DNA of 64,000 nt from Blautia sp. (GTDB taxonomy: Bacteria > Bacillota > Clostridia > Lachnospirales > Lachnospiraceae), in the NCBI GenBank assembly GCA_017459635.1, contig JAFUCO010000053.1:1-64000 (forward strand). The letters are read 5' to 3'. The notes below the pieces were generated by a model. The model worked only from the letters and a program-made list of their open reading frames with translations. It made no database searches and was not told the origin of the DNA. The translations under genes and the position numbers were made by a program. Below are positions 24,857 to 33,212 of the stretch, piece by piece (the stretch's first letter is position 1; every line of letters begins with the position of its first letter).

Positions 24857-26233
24857 TCAATAAAACAGACCGTCTTCAACACAGGCATCATCGTCTCCGC
24901 CTGAGTACGAGTCGTCGTAGGAATAGTCATATGAATCATCATACGAGTAATCATCATAGGAATTATCGTAGGAATAATCATCATAGGAATAGTCATCATA
25001 CGATTCATCATAGGAATAATCATCGTAAGACTCGTCATAGGAATAGTCATCATATGAATAATCATATGACTCGTCATAATCAGAGTAGTCTTCGCCGTAA
25101 TATGTATCCTGCGAGCTTCCGGCTGATGATGAATCATAGGTATAATCCGCTGAGTTATCTGTATATCCGGCTTCAGTTCCGCTGTTTTCTCCGGCTTCTT
25201 CCGTTTCGCTCAACAGCTTAAAATTTTTCTCATATTCAAGAGTGTAGACCTCTTCGCCGGTCATAATGCTGACATACTTAAGGCACGCAAAACCCTCTTC
25301 GAACAGAATCTCAGCCTCATTGACATCACCAAACGGGAATGCATGAAGCACAGCCTTATTATCAGCTGCAGCCGCTGTGCCGTCGGCAGTTGTGCTGCCA
25401 TCTGCCGCAGCCGCTTCTCCTGCCGGTACAATACCCTCTGCAGGGACTGTGCCGTCAGCCTGGGCAGCTCCTTCTGCCGGAACAGTGCCTTCAGTCGCAG
25501 CAGTTCCGTCAGCCGGGGCTGTTCCTTCTGCCGGGGCTGTGCCGTCGGCCGGGGTGGTTCCTTCTGCCGGAGCTGTGCCATCAGCCGGGGCTGCTCCTTC
25601 GGCCGGGGCTGTTCCCTCAACAGGTACAGCGTCGACTGCTGCCGCCATACCGCCTTCCGCAGCTGCTGCCTCAGCCTCATCTGCAAAGGTAAGCTGTATG
25701 TCATACCCTTCCGGAAGTGCTATATCCTCAGTATTCTCTGCCGGAGCCTCGCCCTCCGCAGTCTGTGATGTGCTTTCTTCACTTTTTGGTTCAGGTTTGT
25801 AATAAAGTACCCTCTGCTCTTCCTTTGCAAAGACATCGCCTGCAGGAAGCAGTTCAACAGAAAAGTCCTTCTCGTCGTCCATACGGCGGATCATGACTGA
25901 TTTGATGTCCTTGCCGGTCATATTCTTTAAAGTGACCTCATAGGCTCCTGCCTCAGGTGTTCCGATGGCTTTAAGCGGCACCGCCGCATCTCTTTCATCA
26001 GTACCTGCCGGCTGTTCCTGCGAAGTCTGCTCTGCCGCCGCAGCATCCCCGGCTCCTGCAGCTTCTTCTGCCTGAACCGCTGTTCCGTCTGTCCCTGCAG
26101 CCTCCTCTGCCTGAACCGCCGTTCCGTCTGCCGCCGCAGCTGCTTCTTCCGCCTGAACGGCCGAAACGCTGAGCATTGACGCGCAAAGTACTGCTGCTAT
26201 CATTCCTTTTTTAATCAATCCCTTTTTAATCAT
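24857..26233 (-). CDS. Exported low-complexity protein with Ala/Glu and Tyr/Asp repeats
   Basis: About 458 residues from MIKKGLIKKGMIAAVLCASM, with a signal peptide ending near VSAVQA. Next come Ala/Glu/Gly repeats (AVQAEEAAGTDGT units), then a folded part: GAYEVTLKNMTGKDIKSVMI, RRMDDEKDFSVELLPAGDVF. This is interrupted after YDIQLTFADEAEA by about seventeen 5-residue PAEGT/PADGT units, and resumes with AVLHAFPFGDVNEAEI. The last 100 residues are a Tyr/Asp/Ser tail of DDYSYDES-type units ending in DACVEDGLFY. I read it as a secreted or surface protein. The tail could bind cations or be a cross-linking target. GGGGTG precedes the inner ATG. It lies between the transglutaminase-like gene and the MBOAT gene. 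Confidence 0.75.
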   Translation of the reverse strand: MIKKGLIKKGMIAAVLCASMLSVSAVQAEEAAAAADGTAVQAEEAAGTDGTAVQAEEAAGAGDAAAAEQTSQEQPAGTDERDAAVPLKAIGTPEAGAYEVTLKNMTGKDIKSVMIRRMDDEKDFSVELLPAGDVFAKEEQRVLYYKPEPKSEESTSQTAEGEAPAENTEDIALPEGYDIQLTFADEAEAAAAEGGMAAAVDAVPVEGTAPAEGAAPADGTAPAEGTTPADGTAPAEGTAPADGTAATEGTVPAEGAAQADGTVPAEGIVPAGEAAAADGSTTADGTAAAADNKAVLHAFPFGDVNEAEILFEEGFACLKYVSIMTGEEVYTLEYEKNFKLLSETEEAGENSGTEAGYTDNSADYTYDSSSAGSSQDTYYGEDYSDYDESYDYSYDDYSYDESYDDYSYDESYDDYSYDDYSYDNSYDDYSYDDSYDYSYDDSYSGGDDDACVEDGLFY

Positions 26234-26310
26234 TTTTACACCCCATACTTTCATTATTATTTACATTATTAACTGAACTGCTTAAGCATTCTGACCTGCT
26301 TTTCCGTCTG

Positions 26311-28134
26311 TCAGAAGTTCTGATCTGCCACGTAGTAATTGATATATCTCCAGGTACCTGAATATCCGTAATTGATCATATATCCGCTTCGACCGGTATT
26401 ATAGGTGAAGTTCGGATCACACACGTACCAGCCTCCGTTATAGAATATTTCGACCCATCCATGCGTTGCAACAGATCCGCTGGAGGAAGGAACATATCCT
26501 TTAAGGAACCTTACACGATAGCCAAGCATGCTTGCCATCTCATAGAAAACACATGCCATCATGTAGCAATGTCCGTAACCATGTTCAAACCCGTACTCTG
26601 CATAGAATTCAGCCGGTGTATATCCTGACGGTACCGATTCCGGAGCGCCCCGGTAATATGTCATCGATACAGCCCAGTTGAAAGCAGCCGGAAGACTCCA
26701 TCCCAGAGCATCAAGTCTCTGTGCCGCAAGGATCTCGGCCTTTTTGGTGAGCGCAGTCGCAACCCCGTTCGCGTCTATATTGAAATAGGTTCCGTTAATC
26801 TTGTATGCGCGCTTGTTCGTTACGAGTGTACCGTCGCTGTTAAAAAGGTAATAGCTTCCTCCGATGTTCTGAACGCCTGTCACCATCGACCCGTCAGATC
26901 CGAAGAAATACCGGTTATTGTTGATGGTCCGCCAGCCCGTCTGGATGTAGCCCCAGGTGGGATTAAAATAATAGATCTTTCCATCCACAGCCTTAAGTCC
27001 AAGATAAAGCTCACCGGTCTGTCCATAATAATATCTGTGATTGTTTGCGGTTCTCCATCCGCGGTACATATTTCCATATGGCACATTGAAGTAATACTTT
27101 TTGCCGCCTATGGTGCATGCGCCGGTCTTCGGGGTACCGTCACTCAGCAGATAATATACGTTCTTACCGCGGTTGAGCCAGCCCTTCCTGAGATAGCAGT
27201 TCTTTCTGTCAAAGAAATATCTCTTTCCGCCTATGTTCTGCCACTCCGATACCGCTTCCCTGCTGGAATTAAAGTAATATTTTTTACCCTTGACATTTCT
27301 CCAGCCGCTGACCAGCCTGCCGCTGTCCTGAGCGAACATTATTTTATCGTTTACCCGGAGCAGCCCTTTCATCATTTCGCCGGGAAGATTACCTGTTTCC
27401 TTAAAATAGTACCAGCCGCCGTTAACCGCCTTCTTTCCGGTCACAAGTACTCCGGTGGCCGGGTCAAGATAAAACTGTTTTTTGGAATAAGTCAGCCACC
27501 CGGACCATCTGCGCCCGCTCTTGTAGGCCAGGAAATAGCGCTTTCCGTTGAACACATGCCAGCCGCCTTCCCGAAGGTATTTGCCGTCCGCCTGCATCCA
27601 GAAATAGTTATCGCCAACCTTTGCCCAGTGCGGTGTCACCTTTCCGGCACCGGCTTCCTGCGGATCTTCGGCGTCCGATGACAGAACATCCTCCTCTATC
27701 TCATCCTGAGTCTCCTCCGGGATTTCCTGGATTTCAGTTCCCGCCTCTTCTGCCAGAGGCTCTGCGGAAATATCCGCCTGTAACGGCTCTTCCTCCTCAA
27801 AAACTTCAGTCTCAGGTTCAGAATTTTCTTCTGCCAGAAGCTCCTCCTGCCATGCCTGGATCTCCTCAGCGAAGCCTGAGTTCTCAGGTTCATCAAAGAT
27901 CAGCTCACCGGACAGGTCTTCATCCTGAATAAAAAGCTCTTCAGCCTCTGCTTCCACAGGCAGCTCCTCTTCTTCAAAGAAGTATTCCTGCTCCGCATCC
28001 ACATACACCTGCTCATCCGTAATGCCTTCTGCCGCAATTCCTTCAGCTGACAGCTCTGAAGCGGCTGCCGGCCATGTAAGCTGAAGCACCATAGATGCAC
28101 TTAACAGAATGGAAAATATCCTGCGTCTTTTCAT
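26311..28134 (-). CDS. Cell-wall-binding repeat protein with C-terminal transglutaminase-like domain
   Basis: 607 residues. A signal peptide (IFSILLSASMVLQLTWPAAA) is followed by an acidic Glu-rich region to about residue 160. About twelve glucan/choline-binding-type repeats span roughly 165-455 (for example GWRTINNNRYFFGSDGSMVTG). A papain-like transglutaminase domain follows from about 490: GHCYMMACVFYEM with the catalytic Cys, ATHGWVEIFYN with His, and YVCDPNF with Asp, so the triad is complete. The enzyme would sit on the cell wall and hydrolyse or cross-link peptide bonds. It is transcribed from a promoter back-to-back with the adenylation gene. Confidence 0.87.
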   Translation of the reverse strand: MKRRRIFSILLSASMVLQLTWPAAASELSAEGIAAEGITDEQVYVDAEQEYFFEEEELPVEAEAEELFIQDEDLSGELIFDEPENSGFAEEIQAWQEELLAEENSEPETEVFEEEEPLQADISAEPLAEEAGTEIQEIPEETQDEIEEDVLSSDAEDPQEAGAGKVTPHWAKVGDNYFWMQADGKYLREGGWHVFNGKRYFLAYKSGRRWSGWLTYSKKQFYLDPATGVLVTGKKAVNGGWYYFKETGNLPGEMMKGLLRVNDKIMFAQDSGRLVSGWRNVKGKKYYFNSSREAVSEWQNIGGKRYFFDRKNCYLRKGWLNRGKNVYYLLSDGTPKTGACTIGGKKYYFNVPYGNMYRGWRTANNHRYYYGQTGELYLGLKAVDGKIYYFNPTWGYIQTGWRTINNNRYFFGSDGSMVTGVQNIGGSYYLFNSDGTLVTNKRAYKINGTYFNIDANGVATALTKKAEILAAQRLDALGWSLPAAFNWAVSMTYYRGAPESVPSGYTPAEFYAEYGFEHGYGHCYMMACVFYEMASMLGYRVRFLKGYVPSSSGSVATHGWVEIFYNGGWYVCDPNFTYNTGRSGYMINYGYSGTWRYINYYVADQNF

Positions 28135-28241
28135 AATCTACCCCCTTATATTATGCATTTTCCGTTTACCGGCTTAGAAGACCTTCTAAAGCAGCAGTTC
28201 CGCTGTATTCCTTACTCATACCCGGCTGCCTGCCGCCTGGA

Positions 28242-28254
28242 CGTGAATAGTAAC
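28242..28254 (-). repeat. Terminal fragment of the MITE-like family
   Basis: CGTGAATAGTAAC equals the end of the element at 19721-19925. Only this end is recognisable, next to GCCGCCTGGA. It lies in the leader of the transglutaminase-like gene. Confidence 0.5.
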
Positions 28255-28283
28255 CTGTCTTTCCCCGATAAGCCCTGAGTTTT

Positions 28284-28321
28284 ATCATATCATTGCTTTT
28301 AAAGTCACGCAAGTATATAAT
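28284..28321. promoter_or_regulatory. Overlapping back-to-back promoters of the surface island
   Basis: Minus strand: TTGCGT (28312-28307) and TATGAT (28289-28284), 17-base spacer, driving the transglutaminase-like gene. Plus strand: TTGCTT (28293-28298) and TATAAT (28316-28321), 17-base spacer, driving the adenylation gene. The two promoters interleave, so polymerase can occupy only one at a time. Confidence 0.72.
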
Positions 28322-28335
28322 GTAGTAAAAAATGC

Positions 28336-28367
28336 GCTGTTATGCATGTTATGTCTGTCATAACAGC
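28336..28367. promoter_or_regulatory. Leader hairpin of the adenylation gene
   Basis: GCTGTTATG pairs with CATAACAGC over nine bases around a 14-base loop, in the long 5' leader. Read on the minus strand the stem is followed by GCATTTTTT, so it could also stop opposing transcripts. Confidence 0.5.
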
Positions 28368-28442
28368 CAAAAAAGATATTATACTTTTCTGACAGATCAC
28401 CATTACGGAATCTGACAAGATATTTAATATGAAAGGAGGTTT

Positions 28443-28497
28443 GTGCAGTATCAATAATGCCAAAATATGGTAAAGCTGCACAGCAACACAATTAATG
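28443..28497 (+). promoter_or_regulatory. Two chained mini-ORFs leading into the adenylation gene
   Basis: AAAGGAGG (28432-28439) is followed by GTG CAG TAT CAA TAA (28443-28457). Its TAA overlaps the ATG of a 12-codon frame (28457-28495, MPKYGKAAQQHN) as TAATG. That frame's TAA overlaps the adenylation gene's ATG as TAATG again. The only good ribosome site is at the first mini-ORF, so translation of the main gene may depend on re-initiation through both. This is seen in sequence. Function is inferred. Confidence 0.5.
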
Positions 28498-29994
28498 AAC
28501 AGTATTCTTGATTTTTTAGAACGCTCCGCATCGGAATACCCAGACCGTGAAGCCTATGAGGATCAGAGCAGAGTGATGACCTTCAGCGAAATGAGAAATT
28601 CGGCCCGTTCGGTCGGAACCGCGCTTGCCGGGATCATCGGGGAAACGCACTGCCCTGTCGTAGTTTACCTTGATAAAAGCGTAAACAGTATTCTTTCCTT
28701 CTTCGGTGTCGTGTACAGTGGTAATTTTTACTGCCCGCTTGACACCGAAATGCCTCTGGAGCGTGTGCTGGTTATCATGGGAGTGCTGTCTCCCCGCCTG
28801 GTCATCACGGACGAAGCGCACCGTGAGACAGCGCTCAAGTTCTGCAGAGACAGCTCTCTGGTCCTTCTGGAGGATCTGTGCGCTGAATGCGCCGACGAGA
28901 ATCTCCTCGCCTCCATCCGTTCCTCCGCGACCGAGCTGGATCCTCTTTATGTGCTTTTTACAAGCGGTTCAACAGGTGTCCCGAAGGGTGTTCTTCTGAA
29001 CCACCGGGTAGTCATCAACTACATGGAATGGCTTTCTGACACCTTCGATTTCCGTCAGACGGATGTATTCGGGAACCAGGCGCCTTTCTACTTTGATATC
29101 TCCATTCATGATATCTATGGCGCTGCTTACTTCGGTGCAAAGATGGTGATAATACCCAGATATCTGTTCAGCTTCCCGGCAAAGCTGATCGAATATATGA
29201 ATGAAAAGAAGATCTCAACCTTCCTCTGGGTGCCCTCCGCCATGGGCATCATCGCCAAACTCAAGGCATTCCGTGCCGGAAAGCCCGGGTATCTGAGGCA
29301 CGCCATGTTTGCCGGTGAGGTATTTCCGCGGAAGCAGCTTGATTACTGGGTGCAGAACCTGCCGGATACAGTATACGCCAATCTGTACGGTCCAACTGAA
29401 ACGTATGTGTGCACCGCATACGTGATGAACGGCACCGAAAAAGAGGGAGCTCCGCTTCCCATAGGCACTCCTGTCTCAAACACGCAGGCCCTCATTCTTG
29501 ATGACTCCGGTAAGCCTGTTCCCAAGGGCGAGACCGGTGAGCTCTGCATACGCGGAAGCTGCCTGGCCATGGGCTACTATAACAACCCTGAAAAGACTGC
29601 CTCTTCATTTGTGCAGAACCCGCTTGTAACCGCCTATCCTGACAGGATATATCACACCGGGGACCTGGTTTACTACGACGAAAATGACGCCCTGATCTAT
29701 GTTTCCCGCAAGGATTTCCAGATCAAACACATGGGCTACCGCATTGAGCTCGGTGAGATTGAAAACGCAGTGAACAGAGTTGAAGGGATCAATGACTGCG
29801 CCTGCACCTACGATTCCAGGAGAAGCCGGATAGTACTGTTCTATGAGGGTACTGAATTTGAATCAAAGCAGCTGCTGGATAAGCTGTCAAAGCTGATCCC
29901 CGAATATATGCTTCCGGGACGGATCGTCCGGCTTGAGCACATGCCGCGTAACGCCAACGGCAAAACCGACCGCACCGCATTGAAAGAAATGTAA
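28495..29994 (+). CDS. DltA-like amino-acid adenylation (carrier-protein ligase) enzyme
   Basis: 499 residues, ANL superfamily, the length of DltA. P-loop-like LFTSGSTGVPKGVL near residue 158, NLYGPTETYVCTAY near 297, YHTGDLVYYDEN near 389, and NANGKTDR near 488 with the catalytic lysine. The family activates an amino acid with ATP and loads it on a carrier protein. At the position where DltA has Cys in FCGE, this protein reads MFAGEVFP (Ala). That Cys is implicated in D-Ala selection in Bacillus DltA, so the substrate may differ. The carrier, MBOAT and SGNH genes lie 4 kb away on the other strand. Confidence 0.85.
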   Translation: MNSILDFLERSASEYPDREAYEDQSRVMTFSEMRNSARSVGTALAGIIGETHCPVVVYLDKSVNSILSFFGVVYSGNFYCPLDTEMPLERVLVIMGVLSPRLVITDEAHRETALKFCRDSSLVLLEDLCAECADENLLASIRSSATELDPLYVLFTSGSTGVPKGVLLNHRVVINYMEWLSDTFDFRQTDVFGNQAPFYFDISIHDIYGAAYFGAKMVIIPRYLFSFPAKLIEYMNEKKISTFLWVPSAMGIIAKLKAFRAGKPGYLRHAMFAGEVFPRKQLDYWVQNLPDTVYANLYGPTETYVCTAYVMNGTEKEGAPLPIGTPVSNTQALILDDSGKPVPKGETGELCIRGSCLAMGYYNNPEKTASSFVQNPLVTAYPDRIYHTGDLVYYDENDALIYVSRKDFQIKHMGYRIELGEIENAVNRVEGINDCACTYDSRRSRIVLFYEGTEFESKQLLDKLSKLIPEYMLPGRIVRLEHMPRNANGKTDRTALKEM

Positions 29995-30013
29995 CAGCCT
30001 GCAGGCATGGCAC

Positions 30014-30097
30014 AGTAAATTTACTCTGCTCTGCTCTGCTCATGCAGGCATGGCGGAGCAGGACAGAGTAAATTTACTTACGGCCGTGAACAGCAAC
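30014..30097 (+). repeat. MITE-like right half with long hairpin
   Basis: AGTAAATTTACTCTG (30014) pairs with CAGAGTAAATTTACT, with CTCATGCAGGCATG in the loop, and the copy ends CCGTGAACAGCAAC (30097). The stem sequence differs from the copy at 19721 but pairs fully. Confidence 0.7.
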
Positions 30098-30127
30098 AAA
30101 ACATTTAGTGCATTTTACATAACTCCC

Positions 30128-30156
30128 TTGACACTTTGATATGAAAATTGCATAAT
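30128..30156 (+). promoter_or_regulatory. Promoter of the SH3-repeat protein gene
   Basis: Consensus TTGACA at 30128-30133 and CATAAT at 30151-30156 with a 17-base spacer, 80 bases before the start codon. Confidence 0.8.
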
Positions 30157-30236
30157 ATTATTATAAAATAAGCATCTGTCAGGGACATATTCCGGGCAGG
30201 TGCGAAAATCACCTAGAGAACAGGAGGCTGACAAAT

Positions 30237-31295
30237 ATGAAAAAAAGACTTGTTCCAATGATCACCGCAATCCTGCTTGCCTTTGCGATGATGTTCTCTG
30301 CTGCAGAGGTATTTCCCGGCGGAGCTGTTACCGTAGAGGCAACACCTACTGCCGATTACAGAGTAAGCGTATCATCAGGCTATCTGGCACTTCGTACTGC
30401 AATGGCCTATGACGCCAGCAATGAAATCGGCGCACTTTACACCGGCGACACCGTCTGCTATATAAGCACCGGAAATTCCACCTACTGGTGGGTTTACGCA
30501 CCAAAGCTTGGCAAATACGGCTATGTAAACAGGAACTATCTTGTTCCGATCTCCAGCCCGGCACCTGCTCCGTCACCCAGCTATGATTCAAGCAAGCCCT
30601 ACACCGTAAGCGTTTCATCCGGCTATCTGGCACTCCGCACCGCTATGGCATATGATTCCCGCAACGAGATCGGTTCGCTCTACAGCGGCGAGACAGTCTA
30701 CTATCAGTGGACAGGCAACAACACCTACTGGTGGGTATATTCTCCCAAGTACGGCACCTGCGGCTATGTCAACAGGAACTATCTGATCGGGGCAGGAAGC
30801 CCTGCACCTGCATCAACACCTTCCTCCAGCAGCGGGGCAAATCTCAGCTGCCCGTACACTGTAAGTGTTGCATCCGGATATCTGGCGCTCCGCAACGCGA
30901 TGGCCTATGATTCCCGCAACGAGATAGGCTGCCTCTACAGCGGCGAAACCGTCTACTATCAGTGGGCAGGCAACAGCACTTACTGGTGGGTATATTCTCC
31001 CAAGTACGGTACCTGCGGATATGTAAACAGGAATTACCTGATCGGTGCAGGTTCCAGCAGCTCCGGCAGCTCAGGCAGCACTTCATACACCAGCGGAACA
31101 AAATATACGGTAAGCGTTGCATCCGGTTATCTTGCACTGCGCACCGCAATGGCATTTGATTCCAGCAATGAGATAGGCGAGCTGTACAACGGCGACGTTG
31201 TTTACTATCAGTGGGCAGGCAACAGCACCTACTGGTGGGTATATTCTCCCAAGTACGGCACCTGCGGTTACGTCAACAGGAATTATCTGTACTAA
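30237..31295 (+). CDS. Secreted protein with four bacterial SH3 repeats
   Basis: 352 residues. Signal peptide (LVPMITAILLAFAMMFSAAE) then four near-identical domains of about 65 residues. Each has a core like SVSSGYLALRTAMAYDSRN, then EIG.LYSGETVYY and TYWWVYSPKYGTCGYVNRNY. They are separated by Ser/Pro/Gly linkers. Bacterial SH3 domains bind peptidoglycan peptides or metals. There is no catalytic domain, so it is probably a wall-bound structural or adaptor protein. GGAGG lies eight bases before the ATG. The high similarity between repeats suggests recent duplication. Confidence 0.9.
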   Translation: MKKRLVPMITAILLAFAMMFSAAEVFPGGAVTVEATPTADYRVSVSSGYLALRTAMAYDASNEIGALYTGDTVCYISTGNSTYWWVYAPKLGKYGYVNRNYLVPISSPAPAPSPSYDSSKPYTVSVSSGYLALRTAMAYDSRNEIGSLYSGETVYYQWTGNNTYWWVYSPKYGTCGYVNRNYLIGAGSPAPASTPSSSSGANLSCPYTVSVASGYLALRNAMAYDSRNEIGCLYSGETVYYQWAGNSTYWWVYSPKYGTCGYVNRNYLIGAGSSSSGSSGSTSYTSGTKYTVSVASGYLALRTAMAFDSSNEIGELYNGDVVYYQWAGNSTYWWVYSPKYGTCGYVNRNYLY

Positions 31296-31303
31296 ACACA
31301 AGG

Positions 31304-31346
31304 AAAAACAGGGCTCCGGGGAATTTGTCCCCGGAGCCCTGTTTTT
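31304..31346 (+). terminator. Intrinsic terminator after the SH3-repeat gene
   Basis: ACAGGGCTCCGGGG pairs with CCCCGGAGCCCTGT around a seven-base loop, followed by TTTTT. Confidence 0.9.
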
Positions 31347-31480
31347 ATTTGCTGAATCGGCTTATTTCACAGTTCAAGTCCTGTCTGCTCCCCTTAAGGG
31401 CTTTATGTCTTACAAAAGAATCACATTCCCTTTAAAGCTCCTGCATTTAACATTTAACTCAGGCCTTTATTTTCTGAGCC

Positions 31481-33211
31481 TTACCTTGAATTGTGGAACA
31501 GACGCTTGTTCTCGTACATCAGCTGGTCCGCGCGGCTGAGCACTTCTTCTGTCTTTTTGTCAACAGCGGGATCAAAAACGGACATTCCCGCTGCCAGGCT
31601 TAAGTCATTCCACGGAGTACTGCTTTCAGCTTTGTTTCCGGTCTGTTTTTCCATGAACTCGCTGAAGAGGCGGTCTCTGTTCTCATAATCCTCTCCCTGT
31701 ACCACAACTATAAATTCATCCCCGCCGACCCTGAAAACCGGGCTGTGAACAAAGGTCCTGCATATAGCATGGCATGAGTTCTGCAGATAAATGTCGCCTT
31801 TTTCATGGCCAAAGGTGTCGTTGATCTCCTTCAGGCTGTTGCAGTCAAGCATGATCACGGCAAATTCCGGTGATCTTCCATCCTGCTTAAGCCGTATCTG
31901 GTCATCCAGCTTTCGTACAAAGAGCTCGTAGCCTGCTTTATTCCTGACAGAGGTCAGTGCATCCTTATAAGCCTTGCTGTTCAGGTCGTTTATATGAAGC
32001 TTCAGATGATCCATCAGATGCTGGAAAGCGTTCGTCAGAACTCCAACCTCATCATTGCTCCTGTTAGAATCCAGCTTCACATCATAGTTTCCCCTCATCA
32101 TCGCCTTCGAGGCTTCCGTAAGAGAACGGAGCGGACTCACTATCCTTTTTGATATCATGGTCGTTATAAACGCGGCCGCTGCAAGGAGTGCCACTCCTAT
32201 AAGAATAATCTTTCTTGTCATGGTGTGTGTGACCGAATTGATCTCCGATACGGGAGCGGTGACGATAAGCTTAAGCCCGTTCAGCAGCGTTGTACAGGCT
32301 GCCTTTTTCCTGATACCTTCGTATGTATACTCGACTATCTCCGAGCTGGAATCGTTTTCAAGATTTTTGATGGCAGCCGTAAGGCTTTCATCGACGGTGC
32401 TTATATTGTACCCTGCCTCCAGCGTCGGGTGATAGATAATGTCCCCCTCGCTGTCCGTGAGACATGCAAAACCCGTGTTATAGACAGATACATCCCTTAT
32501 CTGCTCCTCAATGGTACTGTAATCTATATCCATTCCGATTACGCCCAGAAATGTGCCTGCTTTATAGGCCGGAACAACATACGAAAACATGGATGTGCCA
32601 AGGTTATCATTATAATACGGGCCTATCCAGGAAGGGCGTCCGGCCGCAAGCGGTATGTAATACCAGCCCGTGTGTTCCAGGTCATCCTCACCATAGGCAC
32701 TAAGATCAGTCACAGGTATCTCTGTAAAAGCCGGAGTCCCGACTCTGCTTATCAGAAATCCATGTTCCTGACGGGACAGCTGCGGGTTCAGACGATAGTA
32801 ATAAGCGATGGCACCCTTGGTACGATTGGCAATAGTCCGAAAAACGTTCTTTATACCATTGGAATAATTGTAAAGATAACCATTAAGGGCTCTTTGCCTG
32901 TCTGACACTTCGGAGACCGGCTCAGTTCTGAGCAGATAACCATCATATCCGATCGCCCTGCCCTGTACCAGCCGCACACTGTCAAGCTGTTCCACCGCGA
33001 AATGAGCGATCATATTGACTGACTGTTCAATATCATCCATATATTCATTCAGTATCTGCCTCCGGTTTTCACTGAGAAGGCGTATCTCCCTCGTCGAATC
33101 AGTGTCGCCTACCATGATGATGGACCTGATCCCAACGCCGGCCGACAGGAGAAGGCTGAGGATTATCGCTCCAAGTGTCAGCGCGGTGATCTTTGTCTGA
33201 ATTGAATGCAT
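31481..33211 (-). CDS. Membrane diguanylate cyclase: dCache-HAMP-GGDEF
   Basis: 576 residues. TM1 (TALTLGAIILSLLLSAGVGI), an extracellular double-Cache sensor to about residue 325, TM2 (IILIGVALLAAAAFITTMIS), a HAMP linker (SKRIVSPLRSLTEASKAM) and a C-terminal GGDEF domain with intact FRVGGDEFIVVV near 510. It makes cyclic di-GMP from GTP. An RxxD inhibitory site is not evident before GGDEF. It follows the binding lipoprotein gene by one base, with AGGAAGGA inside the preceding coding end, so translation is coupled. Sensing is likely linked to that protein's ligand. Confidence 0.92.
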   Translation of the reverse strand: MHSIQTKITALTLGAIILSLLLSAGVGIRSIIMVGDTDSTREIRLLSENRRQILNEYMDDIEQSVNMIAHFAVEQLDSVRLVQGRAIGYDGYLLRTEPVSEVSDRQRALNGYLYNYSNGIKNVFRTIANRTKGAIAYYYRLNPQLSRQEHGFLISRVGTPAFTEIPVTDLSAYGEDDLEHTGWYYIPLAAGRPSWIGPYYNDNLGTSMFSYVVPAYKAGTFLGVIGMDIDYSTIEEQIRDVSVYNTGFACLTDSEGDIIYHPTLEAGYNISTVDESLTAAIKNLENDSSSEIVEYTYEGIRKKAACTTLLNGLKLIVTAPVSEINSVTHTMTRKIILIGVALLAAAAFITTMISKRIVSPLRSLTEASKAMMRGNYDVKLDSNRSNDEVGVLTNAFQHLMDHLKLHINDLNSKAYKDALTSVRNKAGYELFVRKLDDQIRLKQDGRSPEFAVIMLDCNSLKEINDTFGHEKGDIYLQNSCHAICRTFVHSPVFRVGGDEFIVVVQGEDYENRDRLFSEFMEKQTGNKAESSTPWNDLSLAAGMSVFDPAVDKKTEEVLSRADQLMYENKRLFHNSR

Positions 33212-33212
33212 T

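Noticed and set aside
25339..25802. Plus-strand frames of 117-141 codons
   Set aside because: Produced by the low-complexity repeats of the minus-strand exported protein.
28443..28495. Mini-ORFs considered as a DltX-like gene
   Set aside because: DltX is a membrane peptide of about 50 residues. These are 4 and 12 codons and hydrophilic.
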